A program made the position numbers and the translations under genes. A DNA stretch of 64,000 bases, taken from contig NZ_JALCZU010000004.1 in the NCBI RefSeq assembly GCF_023522835.1, positions 1-64,000 on the forward strand, read 5' to 3'. Below, one piece after another: positions 36,041 through 44,495 of this stretch. The notes under the pieces were generated by a model. That model did not search any database, was not told the origin of the DNA, and saw only the letters and a program-made list of their open reading frames with translations. The stretch is from Oceanobacillus saliphilus (GTDB lineage Bacteria > Bacillota > Bacilli > Bacillales > Amphibacillaceae). Each line of letters opens with the position of its first letter. Positions within the stretch are counted from its first letter, which is position 1.

Positions 36041-36607
36041 TTGAAACTGGAAAATGAAGAAGACATAATTCAACAAATCAAAAATGATGCTTGGATGATG
36101 GAAATCCTAAAAACAGCACGCACATTAGAATTGCCTGATTGGTGGATTTGCGCTGGATTTGTTCGTTCAAAAATCTGGGATGAATTGCACGGAGGCGACA
36201 AGCGAACCGAAATGGCAGATATTGATGTTGTCTACTTTGACAAGAGAAATACAGATGAATCCGCAGAAAAACGTCTGGAAAATATACTTATTGAATTATT
36301 GCCTAACGTTCCATGGTCTGTTAAAAACGAGGCTCGAATGCATCTAAGAAATAACGTTGACCCATACATCAGCACAATAGATGCAATCGCTAAATTCCCT
36401 GAAACAGCAACAGCATTAGGTGTTAAATTGGATGAGACAGGAGAACTTTGCTTAACAGCCCCACATGGCGTGCAGGATGTTTTAGATTTGGTTGTACGGC
36501 CAACACCATTATTTAAAAGCTCGAACAAACTAATGGAAAATTATTTAAAAAGAATCCAGGATAAAAAATGGCATGAAAAATGGAATAAAGTCACCTATTC
36601 TGATTGA
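36041..36607 (+). CDS. nucleotidyltransferase family protein (DUF925/NTP_transf_6)
   Basis: About 188 residues from a TTG start at 36041, 6 nt after GAGGTG; the longer frame from 36002 starts upstream of a TATAAT-like box (36014-36019) and is rejected. Family signs: LPDWWICAGFVRSKIWDELHG, then the acidic EMADIDVVYFD (metal ligands) and IDAIAKFPETATALGVKLD. This COG3575-type nucleotidyltransferase fold has no assigned substrate. Confidence 0.78.
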   Translation: MKLENEEDIIQQIKNDAWMMEILKTARTLELPDWWICAGFVRSKIWDELHGGDKRTEMADIDVVYFDKRNTDESAEKRLENILIELLPNVPWSVKNEARMHLRNNVDPYISTIDAIAKFPETATALGVKLDETGELCLTAPHGVQDVLDLVVRPTPLFKSSNKLMENYLKRIQDKKWHEKWNKVTYSD

Positions 36608-36752
36608 TACCCAAGGTTTGAATCTCCAATGACTACAGTCACGCGTGTTCTGGGCTAATTAATAAAATGCTTAACTGATTTTCCAAGTAGTGAGGACATG
36701 CAAGCAGTACCCACCTATCATAGGTAGTGGGTACTTTGGTAATCGCTAATCT

Positions 36753-37124
36753 TTATGTATTCCATTCCAAAAATTCGATACGATTTCCGAATGGGTCCCA
36801 CACGTAGAATCGACTTGCCCCTGGTAATTTATCATCCATTTCATAATCCACTTTCCTGCTAGCTAAATATTCCACCATTTTTTTAATATTTCTCACTCGG
36901 ATAGCTGGATGCGCTTTTTTCGCTGGTGTGAAAGGTTCCTCAATTCCAATATGAATATCCACATCACCCGCTTTAAACCATACTCCACCATTCTTCTGTA
37001 AGATGGCTGGCTTCTCCACTTCCTCCAATCCAAGCAATCCATGATAAAATTCTCGTGACTTTGCTTCACTCCCAACCGGAGCTGCCAATTGTATGTGATC
37101 AATCTTTTCATAATGAAAATCCAT
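36753..37124 (-). CDS. VOC-superfamily (glyoxalase-like) protein
   Basis: About 123 residues, one VOC module pair: IDHIQLAAPVGSEAKSREFY, GLEEVEKPAILQKNGGVWF, VDIHIGIEEPF, and a C-terminal SRFYVWDPFGNRIEFLEW. Metal ligands His (DHIQ), His (DIHIG) and Glu (IEFLE) are plausible. Start taken at 37124, right after GTGAGGAGG; five codons upstream lack a site. Function beyond the fold is unknown. Confidence 0.82.
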   Translation of the reverse strand: MDFHYEKIDHIQLAAPVGSEAKSREFYHGLLGLEEVEKPAILQKNGGVWFKAGDVDIHIGIEEPFTPAKKAHPAIRVRNIKKMVEYLASRKVDYEMDDKLPGASRFYVWDPFGNRIEFLEWNT

Positions 37125-37335
37125 AAAATCCCTCCTCACGTATCATCATAGCTTCAAAAGCATGATAAGTATAATAGCAATACCAAATCTGTTTTGTAAA
37201 GATTTGCTTATATATGAAGCGGTCAGCACGTATAACCTAGGAGATGGGGGAAGTCGCTTGGTGTGGGGTTCTCTGGTTATTGAGTGGTGTTCCCGGGCAA
37301 TGGTCCATCATCTTTCCCAATTTTTCCTGAAAAAT

Positions 37336-37371
37336 TAAAAAGACCAGCCTCCCAATCAGGGAACTGGTCTC
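37336..37371 (-). terminator. terminator of the small ORF at 37379
   Basis: Minus strand: AGACCAGttCCC, loop, GGGaggCTGGTCTTTTTAATTTTT, 8 bp past the ORF stop. Confidence 0.85.
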
Positions 37372-37378
37372 CAATAAG

Positions 37379-37489
37379 CTATGTATACAGGCCACAATTG
37401 CCGTATTTGTAATAGTAAGTTTTAAACCACCACTTCGCAAAGTGGGTGTTCGCAGAAACCTTCCTGTCTTCCACATCATCCGGCGGCAC
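37379..37489 (-). CDS. unrecognised small protein, 36 or more aa, uncertain start
   Basis: The frame ends at the TAG (37379-37381) with a strong terminator directly after, and reads VPPDDVEDRKVSANTHFAKW then WFKTYYYKYGNCGLYT: charged, then aromatic, not random-looking. The GTG at 37489 is the first usable start in frame. The open frame continues to 37516 (GVLHRNWNV), where a TAG stops it; AGGGAG lies at about 37514-37519. An ATG three codons before that TAG would give MNG, stop. So either the start is non-standard or the gene carries an early nonsense codon. No family recognised. Confidence 0.5.
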   Translation of the reverse strand: MPPDDVEDRKVSANTHFAKWWFKTYYYKYGNCGLYT

Positions 37490-37626
37490 GACATTCCAAT
37501 TTCGATGTAAAACTCCCTATCCATTCATTAGAGGTTAAAACTTATTTGAATACGAACATTGTAGCTTGTAAATATATAGTAACCTTTTTAGAGCAAAAGT
37601 TCAATGGTAAATTTTTACTATATTAA

Positions 37627-37884
37627 TCAAAAGAGCTGTTCGAACACCTCGTTTAGTTCTTGGACCCTAATGTCGTTTTGAACATTCTTGGCATAGTCCA
37701 GTTCGTTTTCCAGTACCATATCAAGGTAATCCATTTCATTACCATCCAAATCATCGATGAACTTTTTTTCACTTGTATAATGGTTTGCTTCCAATTTACT
37801 TACTAGTTGCTGACACATATCATTCTCCATGTAATTCGACAATGATTCACGTAAGTATTCCAATGTGTTATCGATGGTAATCAC
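37627..37884 (-). CDS. csgA: CsgA-like sporulation protein
   Basis: About 85 residues, acidic and helical. The stretch NTLEYLRESLSNYMENDMCQ and DDLDGNEMDYLDMVLENEL closely follow what I recall of B. subtilis CsgA, a sigma-G-dependent spore protein of 82 residues. The frame can start at GTG 37884, but that codon is part of the AGAGGTG ribosome site; family alignment would begin about 4 codons in, at ATT/ATC-GAT. It follows sspL by 3 bp and should share its forespore promoter. Assignment is from memory of the family. Confidence 0.7.
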   Translation of the reverse strand: MITIDNTLEYLRESLSNYMENDMCQQLVSKLEANHYTSEKKFIDDLDGNEMDYLDMVLENELDYAKNVQNDIRVQELNEVFEQLF

Positions 37885-37887
37885 CTC

Positions 37888-38028
37888 TTATATCTTTGTG
37901 TTTTTCTTTTTTGCACGTTGTTCAAGCTGGGACTTTGGCTCCTGGTTTGCTATATCCTTGGACAAACCCTGTGGATTTATGCTGGAATTTACTCGCTGTT
38001 TGCTCCAATTATCATTTTTCTTAGCCAA
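37888..38028 (-). CDS. sspL: small acid-soluble spore protein SspL-like
   Basis: 46 residues, TTG start 7 nt after GGAGGTG. The end PKSQLEQRAKKKNTKI and the inner NPQG match the SspL minor SASP pattern (PKTELEERAKKSNTKR in B. subtilis, as I recall), and the composition (Lys, Asn, Gln, Ser) is SASP-like. Such proteins are packed in the spore core. A sigma-G-like promoter lies upstream and csgA follows, so this is a forespore operon. Below usual ORF-length cut-offs. Confidence 0.75.
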   Translation of the reverse strand: MAKKNDNWSKQRVNSSINPQGLSKDIANQEPKSQLEQRAKKKNTKI

Positions 38029-38080
38029 CAAAAACACCTCCATTAAATAGTCTTTCAAGAAAACTCACTTTTATCCCACT

Positions 38081-38109
38081 TACAATTTTGCTGGTTGGTT
38101 CATTTATAC
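38081..38109 (-). promoter_or_regulatory. sigma-G/F-type forespore promoter
   Basis: Minus strand: GTATA (38105-38109), 17-bp spacer, AATTGTA (38081-38087), compared with GYATR and CATNNTA for sigma-G. About 53 bp before the sspL start. Confidence 0.5.
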
Positions 38110-38183
38110 TTTTTTATGATAAAACGCATTTTAAGCAGGATTGAATGCATAATTTTAGCATTGTAATTTAACATGTTCGTTTC

Positions 38184-38948
38184 CTACCTGCGAATAAAGT
38201 CTTTTAACAAACTATTTAATTCGTCCGAAGCCTTGGTAGGTACTTGGTGCATGACATTATCAATGAATACCAACTCCTGAAGCGGTAGTTTCTTTTGCAG
38301 CAAGTTCGCATAGTAGTGAAAGGGTTTATCGTTCACTCCGTATACGAGCAATACTGGTAAGTCAATACTTTTCAACTGAGCTGTGGAATTATACTGAAGA
38401 ATGTACCGATAATACTGCCCAATATTTTTGGAATTACCTTTTCTGGATTCTCTCACCATTTTTTTAAACAGTTTTTTTGTATCCGCATTACTTATTGCCG
38501 CAACATATGCAAGAAAAGTGACCGCATCTTTCCTGGTGAAAAATATCCCTAAATGAATGAGACATTTCAAGAAAAGATGACGGGTTTCAGACATACCACC
38601 GATGACAATGCCACCCAATGACCGATCTGCAAATGTCTGCATAAATTCTAAAACGATTGATCCTCCTGTTGAATAACCACATAAAAATGTTTTATCAATA
38701 TCGAGGTTGTCGAGTATTTTTACTATATCCTGCACGATTAATGGGTAAGTGATGTGTTCACTTGAAAAAGAACTATTGCCATGGCCTCTAATATCAAATG
38801 TAATAACTGTAAACTGTTTGGATAATTCCTCGATTTGGTATTGGAAATTGGCAGAAGTTAGTACAGGGGGATGAATAAATATAATCGGGACCCCACTGCC
38901 TTTGACAGAGTAGTAAATACTACCTCCTTCCAATTGAAGCATCGGCAC
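38184..38948 (-). CDS. alpha/beta-fold hydrolase
   Basis: About 254 residues. Oxyanion loop IIFIHPPVLTSANFQYQ, DIRGHGNSSFS, nucleophile Ser in FLCGYSTGGSIVLEF, Asp in VYGVNDKPFHYY, His in DNVMHQVPTKASDE. Start at GTG 38948, 6 nt after GAGGTG; the upstream GTG is part of that site. The usual HG of the oxyanion loop is replaced by HPP, a common variant. Substrate unknown. Lies between a DUF421 gene and the spore genes. Confidence 0.8.
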   Translation of the reverse strand: MPMLQLEGGSIYYSVKGSGVPIIFIHPPVLTSANFQYQIEELSKQFTVITFDIRGHGNSSFSSEHITYPLIVQDIVKILDNLDIDKTFLCGYSTGGSIVLEFMQTFADRSLGGIVIGGMSETRHLFLKCLIHLGIFFTRKDAVTFLAYVAAISNADTKKLFKKMVRESRKGNSKNIGQYYRYILQYNSTAQLKSIDLPVLLVYGVNDKPFHYYANLLQKKLPLQELVFIDNVMHQVPTKASDELNSLLKDFIRR

Positions 38949-38996
38949 GCAAATCACCTCGTTTTAGGAACTGGTATTTAGAATCAGAATATAATT

Positions 38997-39719
38997 TTAA
39001 TGAGACAAGCGTGGGGGTTTTTTTACGATTTCTTTTTTTAGTGAAACATGTAAGTTATTCTCATAGTCAACAGATGCAAAGAAAACCGTATCAATGTCTG
39101 TTATATTCATACCTTTTAATTCCTGTCTTACCCATATTTCATCCAAACCTAAATCCTTCAATACATCTGTATATAGTTCTCCTTCCATAATAACTGGATA
39201 GGCGATGTCCGGTTGTTTGTTATAAATATTTAAATCTTCCATCGCAATAGATGCTTTGCTGGGCTTTTTTAATACGGATAAATTACCATTTGCCTCTATG
39301 ATTGCCATTTTTACGATACTTATATCAAAAATATCTTTTTCCCGAAGCATCATCAGCACATTATCGATTGAATATTGTATTTTTTTCATGTTTTCGATGA
39401 TAAACTTACCATCAGTGATGACTACAGTAGGCTCAAATGTTATAAGCTTACCTATTTTTCTATTTCTTATCTTCCATCTCGATACAAGTTTTTGTACAAT
39501 TCCTATTAAGATAATTGCAACCGCTGTATGGATATGTCCGATATCCGGATCAGCAATATCAGCCCCGACAACTGCAGCAAGCGAAATCAAAATAAGAAAG
39601 TCAAAAACCGGGAGTTCTCCTATGGAACGCCTCCCCATAAACAAAGTTACCATCAGAATCAATGGCAGTATCGTGATAATTCTCAATAATAAAATCAAAA
39701 GCTCCTTGACCAACTCCAC
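38997..39719 (-). CDS. DUF421 membrane protein (YetF family)
   Basis: 240 residues: three N-terminal spans (LLILLLRIITILPLILMVTL, FDFLILISLAAVVGADIA, HIHTAVAIILIGIVQKLVS), then two soluble DUF421 repeats (NMKKIQYSIDNVLMMLREKD, VIMEGELYTDVLKDLGLDEI). Bacillaceae carry many paralogues; some are linked to spore germination or membranes, but the role is not established. A 10-bp palindrome lies about 60 bp upstream. Confidence 0.82.
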   Translation of the reverse strand: MELVKELLILLLRIITILPLILMVTLFMGRRSIGELPVFDFLILISLAAVVGADIADPDIGHIHTAVAIILIGIVQKLVSRWKIRNRKIGKLITFEPTVVITDGKFIIENMKKIQYSIDNVLMMLREKDIFDISIVKMAIIEANGNLSVLKKPSKASIAMEDLNIYNKQPDIAYPVIMEGELYTDVLKDLGLDEIWVRQELKGMNITDIDTVFFASVDYENNLHVSLKKEIVKKPPRLSH

Positions 39720-39781
39720 AGTATCACCTTCCTACGCGACTTAAGCAATGAGATGTATCTATGTATTAGAATGTCACAAAT

Positions 39782-39807
39782 AACCAATTGCTATGTAGCA
39801 ATTGGTT
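39782..39807. repeat. perfect 10-bp palindrome
   Basis: AACCAATTGC-tatgta-GCAATTGGTT. No T run on either strand, so it is less like a terminator than an operator. It lies 63 bp upstream of the DUF421 start. Confidence 0.5.
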
Positions 39808-39889
39808 AGAAATCAGAAAATCGAATCGTGCATTTTATAAAGCAATACGTTGATCAACGAGAGGTACACTGCCAGTTTTATTGAATATT

Positions 39890-39920
39890 AAAAAAGAACG
39901 CTGTGGCTATCACAGCGTTC
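39890..39920 (-). terminator. terminator of the acyl-CoA synthetase gene
   Basis: Minus strand: GAACGCTGTGATAGCCACAGCGTTC followed by TTTTTTAAT, 11 bp past the stop. Confidence 0.85.
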
Positions 39921-39930
39921 ACACTCAGGA

Positions 39931-41535
39931 TTATTTGCTACCTAAACCTTCATACTGCTCCCGCAGCGAACGTTTCAATACCTTACCGCTCGGATTTTTC
40001 GGTAATTCTTTGGTGAAATCCACATATTTTGGAATCTTGAATTTTGAAAGTTTTCCTTTGCAGTACTCGATAACATCATCTTGGGACAGGTTTGCACCAT
40101 CTTTCGGCACAACTATAGCTGTTACAGCTTCAATCCAATAAGCATCTGGAATACTTATAACAGCTACTTCCGAAACTCCTTCCAGCTGATAGATTGCTTC
40201 TTCAACTTCTCTGCTGGAAACATTCACTCCACCGGTATTTATCATGTCCTTTTTTCGGTCCACTATAGTAATATAGCCATCTTCATCCATGATGCCGAGG
40301 TCACCAGTATGGAACCAACCATTCCGGAAAGCTTCAGCGGTTTTATCAGGGTCATGGAGATATCCTTTCATCGCATGCGGGGTGCGGTGAACAATTTCGC
40401 CTATTTCCCCGCGAGGCACCTCCTCGTCTTCATCATCGAAAATTTTCGTTTGGACATTTAAAATTGGAGTTCCTGCTGATCCTAATTTGGTTAATTGATC
40501 TTCCGGCTGCAGTACCGTAACTAATGGTGCCACTTCCGTCTGACCATAGCAATTCCATAATTTTGCATTTGGTAAACGTTCCGTGAGTTCCTTAATAACT
40601 TCTCTCGGCATAATAGCTGCACCATAATAACATTTTTTTAAGGATGACAGGTCACGCTTTTCAAAATCAGGGTGACGAAGCAAGGCAATCCAAACGGTAG
40701 GCGGGCAGAAAAGCTGCGTCACCTTTTCTTCCTCAATTGTTTTAAGAATAAGTTCAGGACTTGCTGCTCCCAATATAATTCCGCTCGATCCGATATATAT
40801 TCCGGGGCCTAAAAATACATGAAGTTGGGCACTATGATAAAGTGGCAAGGCATGGATAGCCACATCATTGGCTTCCATTTTGGCATCAATAATGGTACTT
40901 ACATATTCACTAATAATGCTTTTATGTGTTAGCATAACACCTTTGGGTCTCGATTCTGTGCCACTAGTGTACAGCACGTGTGCCAGATCATCATCAGCAA
41001 TCTCAGCATCCACAAATTCTTTTGATTGGCCTTGACGTACTTTGGAAAGTGCTTTCCATGAAGAAAGCTCACTATGATAATCGATGTCGACATCCATCAA
41101 ATAACGATGCTTGATCTCCATCCGTCCAGCCGACTGATCAAGTACGCGTGCATATTCCTCAGATGCAATAAGCCCACTGACTTCAGCATGTTCCAGAATA
41201 TATCGGACATCCTCCTGTGTCAGCATATAGTTTATCGGAATCATGACAGCACCAATCCGTGCCAATGCAAAATTTGCCAAGACAAAATCCAGGCTATTCT
41301 TGGACATGACCGTTACCAAATCCCCTTTTTTCATTCCATCGTCTAAAAACGCTTGTGCAGTTTGATTTACGAGATCATCCAATTCAGAGTAGGTTAGCCG
41401 TTTATCATTGTAAGCGATTGCAAATTTATTCGGCATTCGATCACGAGTACGGGCTAGCAAATCACCTAATGTATTCCTTCTTGCGCGATCCAACATTTTA
41501 GCAAGTTCATCCTGTACTGTTGCTTCACTGTTCAT
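39931..41535 (-). CDS. AMP-forming acyl-CoA synthetase (fatty acid CoA ligase)
   Basis: About 534 residues in the ANL superfamily: P-loop VLYTSGTESRPKGVMLTHKS, WNCYGQTEVAPLV, FHTGDLGIMDEDGYITIVDR, KDMINTGGVNVSSREVEE, and the catalytic Lys in ELPKNPSGKVLKRSLRE. Overall like medium/long-chain FadD-type enzymes. In the P-loop, TSGTESRPKG replaces the more usual TSGTTGxPKG. Start at the ATG at 41535, 7 nt after AAGGAG. Single gene with its own terminator; chain-length preference cannot be read. Confidence 0.86.
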   Translation of the reverse strand: MNSEATVQDELAKMLDRARRNTLGDLLARTRDRMPNKFAIAYNDKRLTYSELDDLVNQTAQAFLDDGMKKGDLVTVMSKNSLDFVLANFALARIGAVMIPINYMLTQEDVRYILEHAEVSGLIASEEYARVLDQSAGRMEIKHRYLMDVDIDYHSELSSWKALSKVRQGQSKEFVDAEIADDDLAHVLYTSGTESRPKGVMLTHKSIISEYVSTIIDAKMEANDVAIHALPLYHSAQLHVFLGPGIYIGSSGIILGAASPELILKTIEEEKVTQLFCPPTVWIALLRHPDFEKRDLSSLKKCYYGAAIMPREVIKELTERLPNAKLWNCYGQTEVAPLVTVLQPEDQLTKLGSAGTPILNVQTKIFDDEDEEVPRGEIGEIVHRTPHAMKGYLHDPDKTAEAFRNGWFHTGDLGIMDEDGYITIVDRKKDMINTGGVNVSSREVEEAIYQLEGVSEVAVISIPDAYWIEAVTAIVVPKDGANLSQDDVIEYCKGKLSKFKIPKYVDFTKELPKNPSGKVLKRSLREQYEGLGSK

Positions 41536-41705
41536 TCCATCACTCCTTAAATGAATTAAATGGTGCGGATTCATGCTGAATATTCTTTTTTTTATTTTAT
41601 TTCAGATAACTATGAATAGCAAGAAGTACGACTCCTTCTTTCGAATGCCTTATTTTGCTATACTAGTAATAATTAAGAGAAAATTTAAACAAGGGGAATT
41701 ATTTT

Positions 41706-41861
41706 ATGGAAAATGGATATTTTGTTGGGTGGGGAACTTTGGCATTAATCAATGCAGGGTTGGCACAAGGGAAAAACAGAACAGGCATCAACTGGTTTTT
41801 ACTTTCACTATTGCTAGGACCACTCGCAACCCTCATCTTGCTATTCGTCGAAAAAAGATAG
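41706..41861 (+). CDS. small membrane protein, 51 aa
   Basis: AAGGGGAA lies 7 nt before the ATG. The peptide reads ENGYFVGWGTLALINAGLAQ, then GKNRTGINWFLLSLLLGPLA, ending TLILLFVEKR: two hydrophobic stretches with a small basic turn. The GKNRTG..WF..SL.LGP pattern is one I associate with small membrane proteins common in Firmicutes, without known function. Sole plus-strand gene between two minus-strand ones. Confidence 0.7.
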   Translation: MENGYFVGWGTLALINAGLAQGKNRTGINWFLLSLLLGPLATLILLFVEKR

Positions 41862-41870
41862 TCCGAAACG

Positions 41871-41898
41871 GTGCCTGTCACTCCCCGAAATTTGTCGA
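41871..41898 (+). repeat. short dispersed repeat, copy 2
   Basis: ACGGTGCCTGTCACTCCC followed by GAAATTTGTCG; compare 25736 and 48414. Confidence 0.55.
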
Positions 41899-41902
41899 AT
41901 GA

Positions 41903-41931
41903 AAAGGACGAAGCGTTAGTTGCTTCGTCCT
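41903..41931. terminator. hairpin terminator, exonuclease gene
   Basis: AGGACGAAGC/GCTTCGTCCT stem; on the minus strand it is followed by TTTTC. It can also stop the 51-aa gene on plus. Confidence 0.65.
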
Positions 41932-41973
41932 GCATTCATTCAGATAGCGATAGCCTTCTGCTTCTTTATTGCA

Positions 41974-42018
41974 ATCGGAAAGTATAAAAACGTTCCGATA
42001 TCCATTCGTGCAACGAAG
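41974..42018 (-). repeat. small hairpin repeat, copy C
   Basis: ATCGGAA...TTCCGAT around TTTTTATACTTTC-like core; on the minus strand it is preceded by CTTCGTTGCACGAATG, which also precedes copy B (50891-50907). Confidence 0.5.
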
Positions 42019-42022
42019 GCTG

Positions 42023-42631
42023 TCATCGAAAGGCTTTGTGAGAACCTAATTTTCTAGTTTTAGGTGGCGTATAACCTCGCTCATAAATTTTCCCTTTTGT
42101 TAAATGACACACATTCAGAAAGTTTTCCATCGATTCTGATTGATATTCTTCTATTGCCTTCATAAAAACTTTTGCTGCTACCCTGGCATCTTCCAAAGCA
42201 TGGTGATGTTCAAAATCTATCTCATGGTGCAATGCAAGTGTGTTTAATTTGTGATTATCCAGTTCCGGCCAAATCTGCTGGGCTATTTTCACCGTACACA
42301 GATAGTCCATCGATGGATATGGCAGCTTAAAATAATCAAGCGTATTACGGATGACACTCATATCGAAGCTTGCATTGTGAGCAACTACCAAATGATCGGC
42401 TAAATAGGTATGAAGGGTCGGCCACAGCTCTGCAAATGTAGGAGCATCTTCCACATCCTCCTCCGTGATCCCATGAATATATGTATTGAATGAACGAAAA
42501 TCCGTCAGTGGATTGATTAAACTATAAAACTCATCAATTATTTGATTTTCATTGGCAACTACCAGCCCCACTGCACATGGACTGTGGCGTTTTTCGTTTG
42601 CTGTTTCAAAATCTATGGATACGAAATTCAT
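42023..42631 (-). CDS. DEDDh 3'-5' exonuclease (DnaQ-like)
   Basis: 202 residues. Exo I FVSIDFETANEKRHSPCAVG (Asp, Glu), Exo II LVVAHNASFDMSVIRNTL (Asp), Exo III HHALEDARVAAKVF (His, Asp). This is the stand-alone PolC/epsilon-like exonuclease type, possibly in DNA repair or RNA trimming. The C-terminal 40 residues (LTKGKIYERGYTPPKTRK) are basic and may bind nucleic acid. Confidence 0.87.
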   Translation of the reverse strand: MNFVSIDFETANEKRHSPCAVGLVVANENQIIDEFYSLINPLTDFRSFNTYIHGITEEDVEDAPTFAELWPTLHTYLADHLVVAHNASFDMSVIRNTLDYFKLPYPSMDYLCTVKIAQQIWPELDNHKLNTLALHHEIDFEHHHALEDARVAAKVFMKAIEEYQSESMENFLNVCHLTKGKIYERGYTPPKTRKLGSHKAFR

Positions 42632-42719
42632 CGATTTCCCTCCTTTATTGGGATTGCAGGCTAATGTAATGAATAATTGAATTTATTCATACTTGCAACT
42701 TACCATACTAGTACACTTC

Positions 42720-43412
42720 TTAAATTTCCATTATATCCCAGTTTGTTACGATTCCTAGCAGTTCTCCCTTGGAAGTTCCATTTTCAGTTATGAGCAATGC
42801 CTCCAGGCGATTTCCATTTCCAATCTGTTCTCTAAAAATTTCCATTGCTTCGTAAACAGATGTCCCGGTTGATATGAACTTGTAATTATCAAATTTCTCA
42901 CCCTGAAGGACTTCCATGATACTTGTTTCAAACAAAGGTCCCGTGTTTGTTTTTGTTCTTCTTGCAAGCCACTTGGCAATACCTTTATGTGTCACCAATC
43001 CTTGAAAATCATCTCCATTATAAATTGGAAATTTGGTAATACCTTTATGATTAATCACATCCAGAATATGATATAACGGATCATTTTGCTGAAAAGCTAT
43101 CACTCTTTTTATAAAGAGCGGATCAACTTTCTTCGGTTGGGTAAGTTCCTGTTCAATTTTTTCTATACGATTCACTACAGAATCATGAGGCTCAGCGATC
43201 ACAAAAGCCATATCAAGTCGATTATGGACAATGGCATTGCGTAATTCTGCAAATTCCAGCAGGTCATCCGTATACTGTTTGATAATTGCGTTCGATTTCT
43301 GCAGCACTCTCACGGCTCTGGAGAACCCAAGCTCCTTCTTCATAAGCATCGATTTCAGTTCTTTTTCAATTCGATTGAATGCTGTTAAAAATCTGTCTGA
43401 GTTTTTATACAT
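42720..43412 (-). CDS. CBS-domain pair with HEPN-like N-terminal helices
   Basis: 230 residues. From about 95 there are two CBS modules (RVIAFQQNDPLYHILDVINH, GITKFPIYNGDDFQGLVTHK; KFISTGTSVYEAMEIFREQI, LLGIVTNWDIMEI), which usually bind adenine nucleotides. Residues 1-85 are all-helical and hold ELRNAIVHNRLD, where R58-N59-x3-H63 fits the R-(N/D/H)-x3-H motif of HEPN domains. A nucleotide-sensing, possibly RNA-acting protein is an inference; the N-terminus might also be a plain helical dimer region. Confidence 0.7.
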   Translation of the reverse strand: MYKNSDRFLTAFNRIEKELKSMLMKKELGFSRAVRVLQKSNAIIKQYTDDLLEFAELRNAIVHNRLDMAFVIAEPHDSVVNRIEKIEQELTQPKKVDPLFIKRVIAFQQNDPLYHILDVINHKGITKFPIYNGDDFQGLVTHKGIAKWLARRTKTNTGPLFETSIMEVLQGEKFDNYKFISTGTSVYEAMEIFREQIGNGNRLEALLITENGTSKGELLGIVTNWDIMEI

Positions 43413-43556
43413 GATAGAATCACCTATTGTTTTTAAATTTCTCTCTTTTTTTCATGAATCCATTCACATCATAGATTCTCTGATTATAGCTTCATTACGC
43501 TTTATCTCGTCGTTTTCACAAGACTACCACCCGAATAGATGCCGACGGTTACTGGA

Positions 43557-44495
43557 TCATGTAGTTAAACTACCAAATAACACCTTGCCGTTTTCTTCCA
43601 CTCTTCGTATGTACCCTAATGACTCCAAATAAATTAATCGTGTTAGAGTTGCCATAAATGGGCTTAGTAAAAAAGCCGGATTGATTGGACCGTATATTTC
43701 CTTACTCAATTCATTTGCGCTCTTCCCATTTTCGGTCATATAACCTAGAAGCTGGTCGAGGCGGTAATCATGTCTGTCTTTGATCCATTGAACTCTTGAG
43801 TCAAAGTCCAGTATTACCTCGCTATGACCGGGGAGAGCAATCTCAGTTGGGTAATTTTTCAAAATTTCTAGAGACTGATAGTATTCTTTCATTGGGTTTG
43901 TTTCCTCACCATTCCACAAACCGATTACAGGTGAAATATTATTTAATATATGATCACCTACGATCATGACCTTTCGATTCGTTTGATAGAACATGTATTG
44001 ATCCGGCGCATGACCGGGAGCCCATATTACTTTATAATCATGATTGCCAAGCTGGATGATATCGTTTTCTTCAAAAAACCCATCCGGCTCAAAATCGTAA
44101 ATAATAGAATCATCATGTAAACGATCAGGGAGGCCTTCTCCACCATGTCTTTTAATAAGCCCGTCCAACTTTTCTTTGGAACTTTTGAAGTTGCGGCCTT
44201 TAAGCATTTCCGTATAGCCTCGTCTGGAAGTGAAAACGGGCACACCAATTTGCTCTTGAAACCATTTAGCAAGACCTATATGATCCTGATGCGTATGTGT
44301 TAATACTACCTTTTCAACGACAACACCTGATTCCAAAAATGTTTTCCACGTATCCATTGCTTCCTTCGTATATGTACCCGTGTCAATAACCGTATAGCCA
44401 TTATCACCTTTCAAAAGATAGCAATTTACTTCTCTCATCCCGCCAGGAAAGCGAACGACAAGTTTATCTATATTCTCAACTACATTAATTAGCAT
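43557..44495 (-). CDS. MBL-fold metallo-hydrolase with C-terminal winged helix
   Basis: About 312 residues. Metal motif VVLTHTHQDHIGLAKWFQ (HxHxDH), APGHAPDQYMFY, VGDHILNNISP, ALPGHSEVILDF. The C-terminus (residues 240-312) looks like the LACTB2-type winged helix. Related to glyoxalase II-like or LACTB2-like hydrolases; substrate unknown. Start at the ATG at 44495 with AAAAGGGGAAA upstream; the frame to 44537 lacks a site. Confidence 0.84.
   Translation of the reverse strand: MLINVVENIDKLVVRFPGGMREVNCYLLKGDNGYTVIDTGTYTKEAMDTWKTFLESGVVVEKVVLTHTHQDHIGLAKWFQEQIGVPVFTSRRGYTEMLKGRNFKSSKEKLDGLIKRHGGEGLPDRLHDDSIIYDFEPDGFFEENDIIQLGNHDYKVIWAPGHAPDQYMFYQTNRKVMIVGDHILNNISPVIGLWNGEETNPMKEYYQSLEILKNYPTEIALPGHSEVILDFDSRVQWIKDRHDYRLDQLLGYMTENGKSANELSKEIYGPINPAFLLSPFMATLTRLIYLESLGYIRRVEENGKVLFGSLTT

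Noticed and set aside
37237-37524. 95-codon minus-strand ORF, or a 6S-like RNA, across the 37.3-37.5 kb region
   Set aside because: The ORF runs through the terminator and reads unlike a protein there; a different frame gives a better small gene ending before the terminator. I could not match 6S features.
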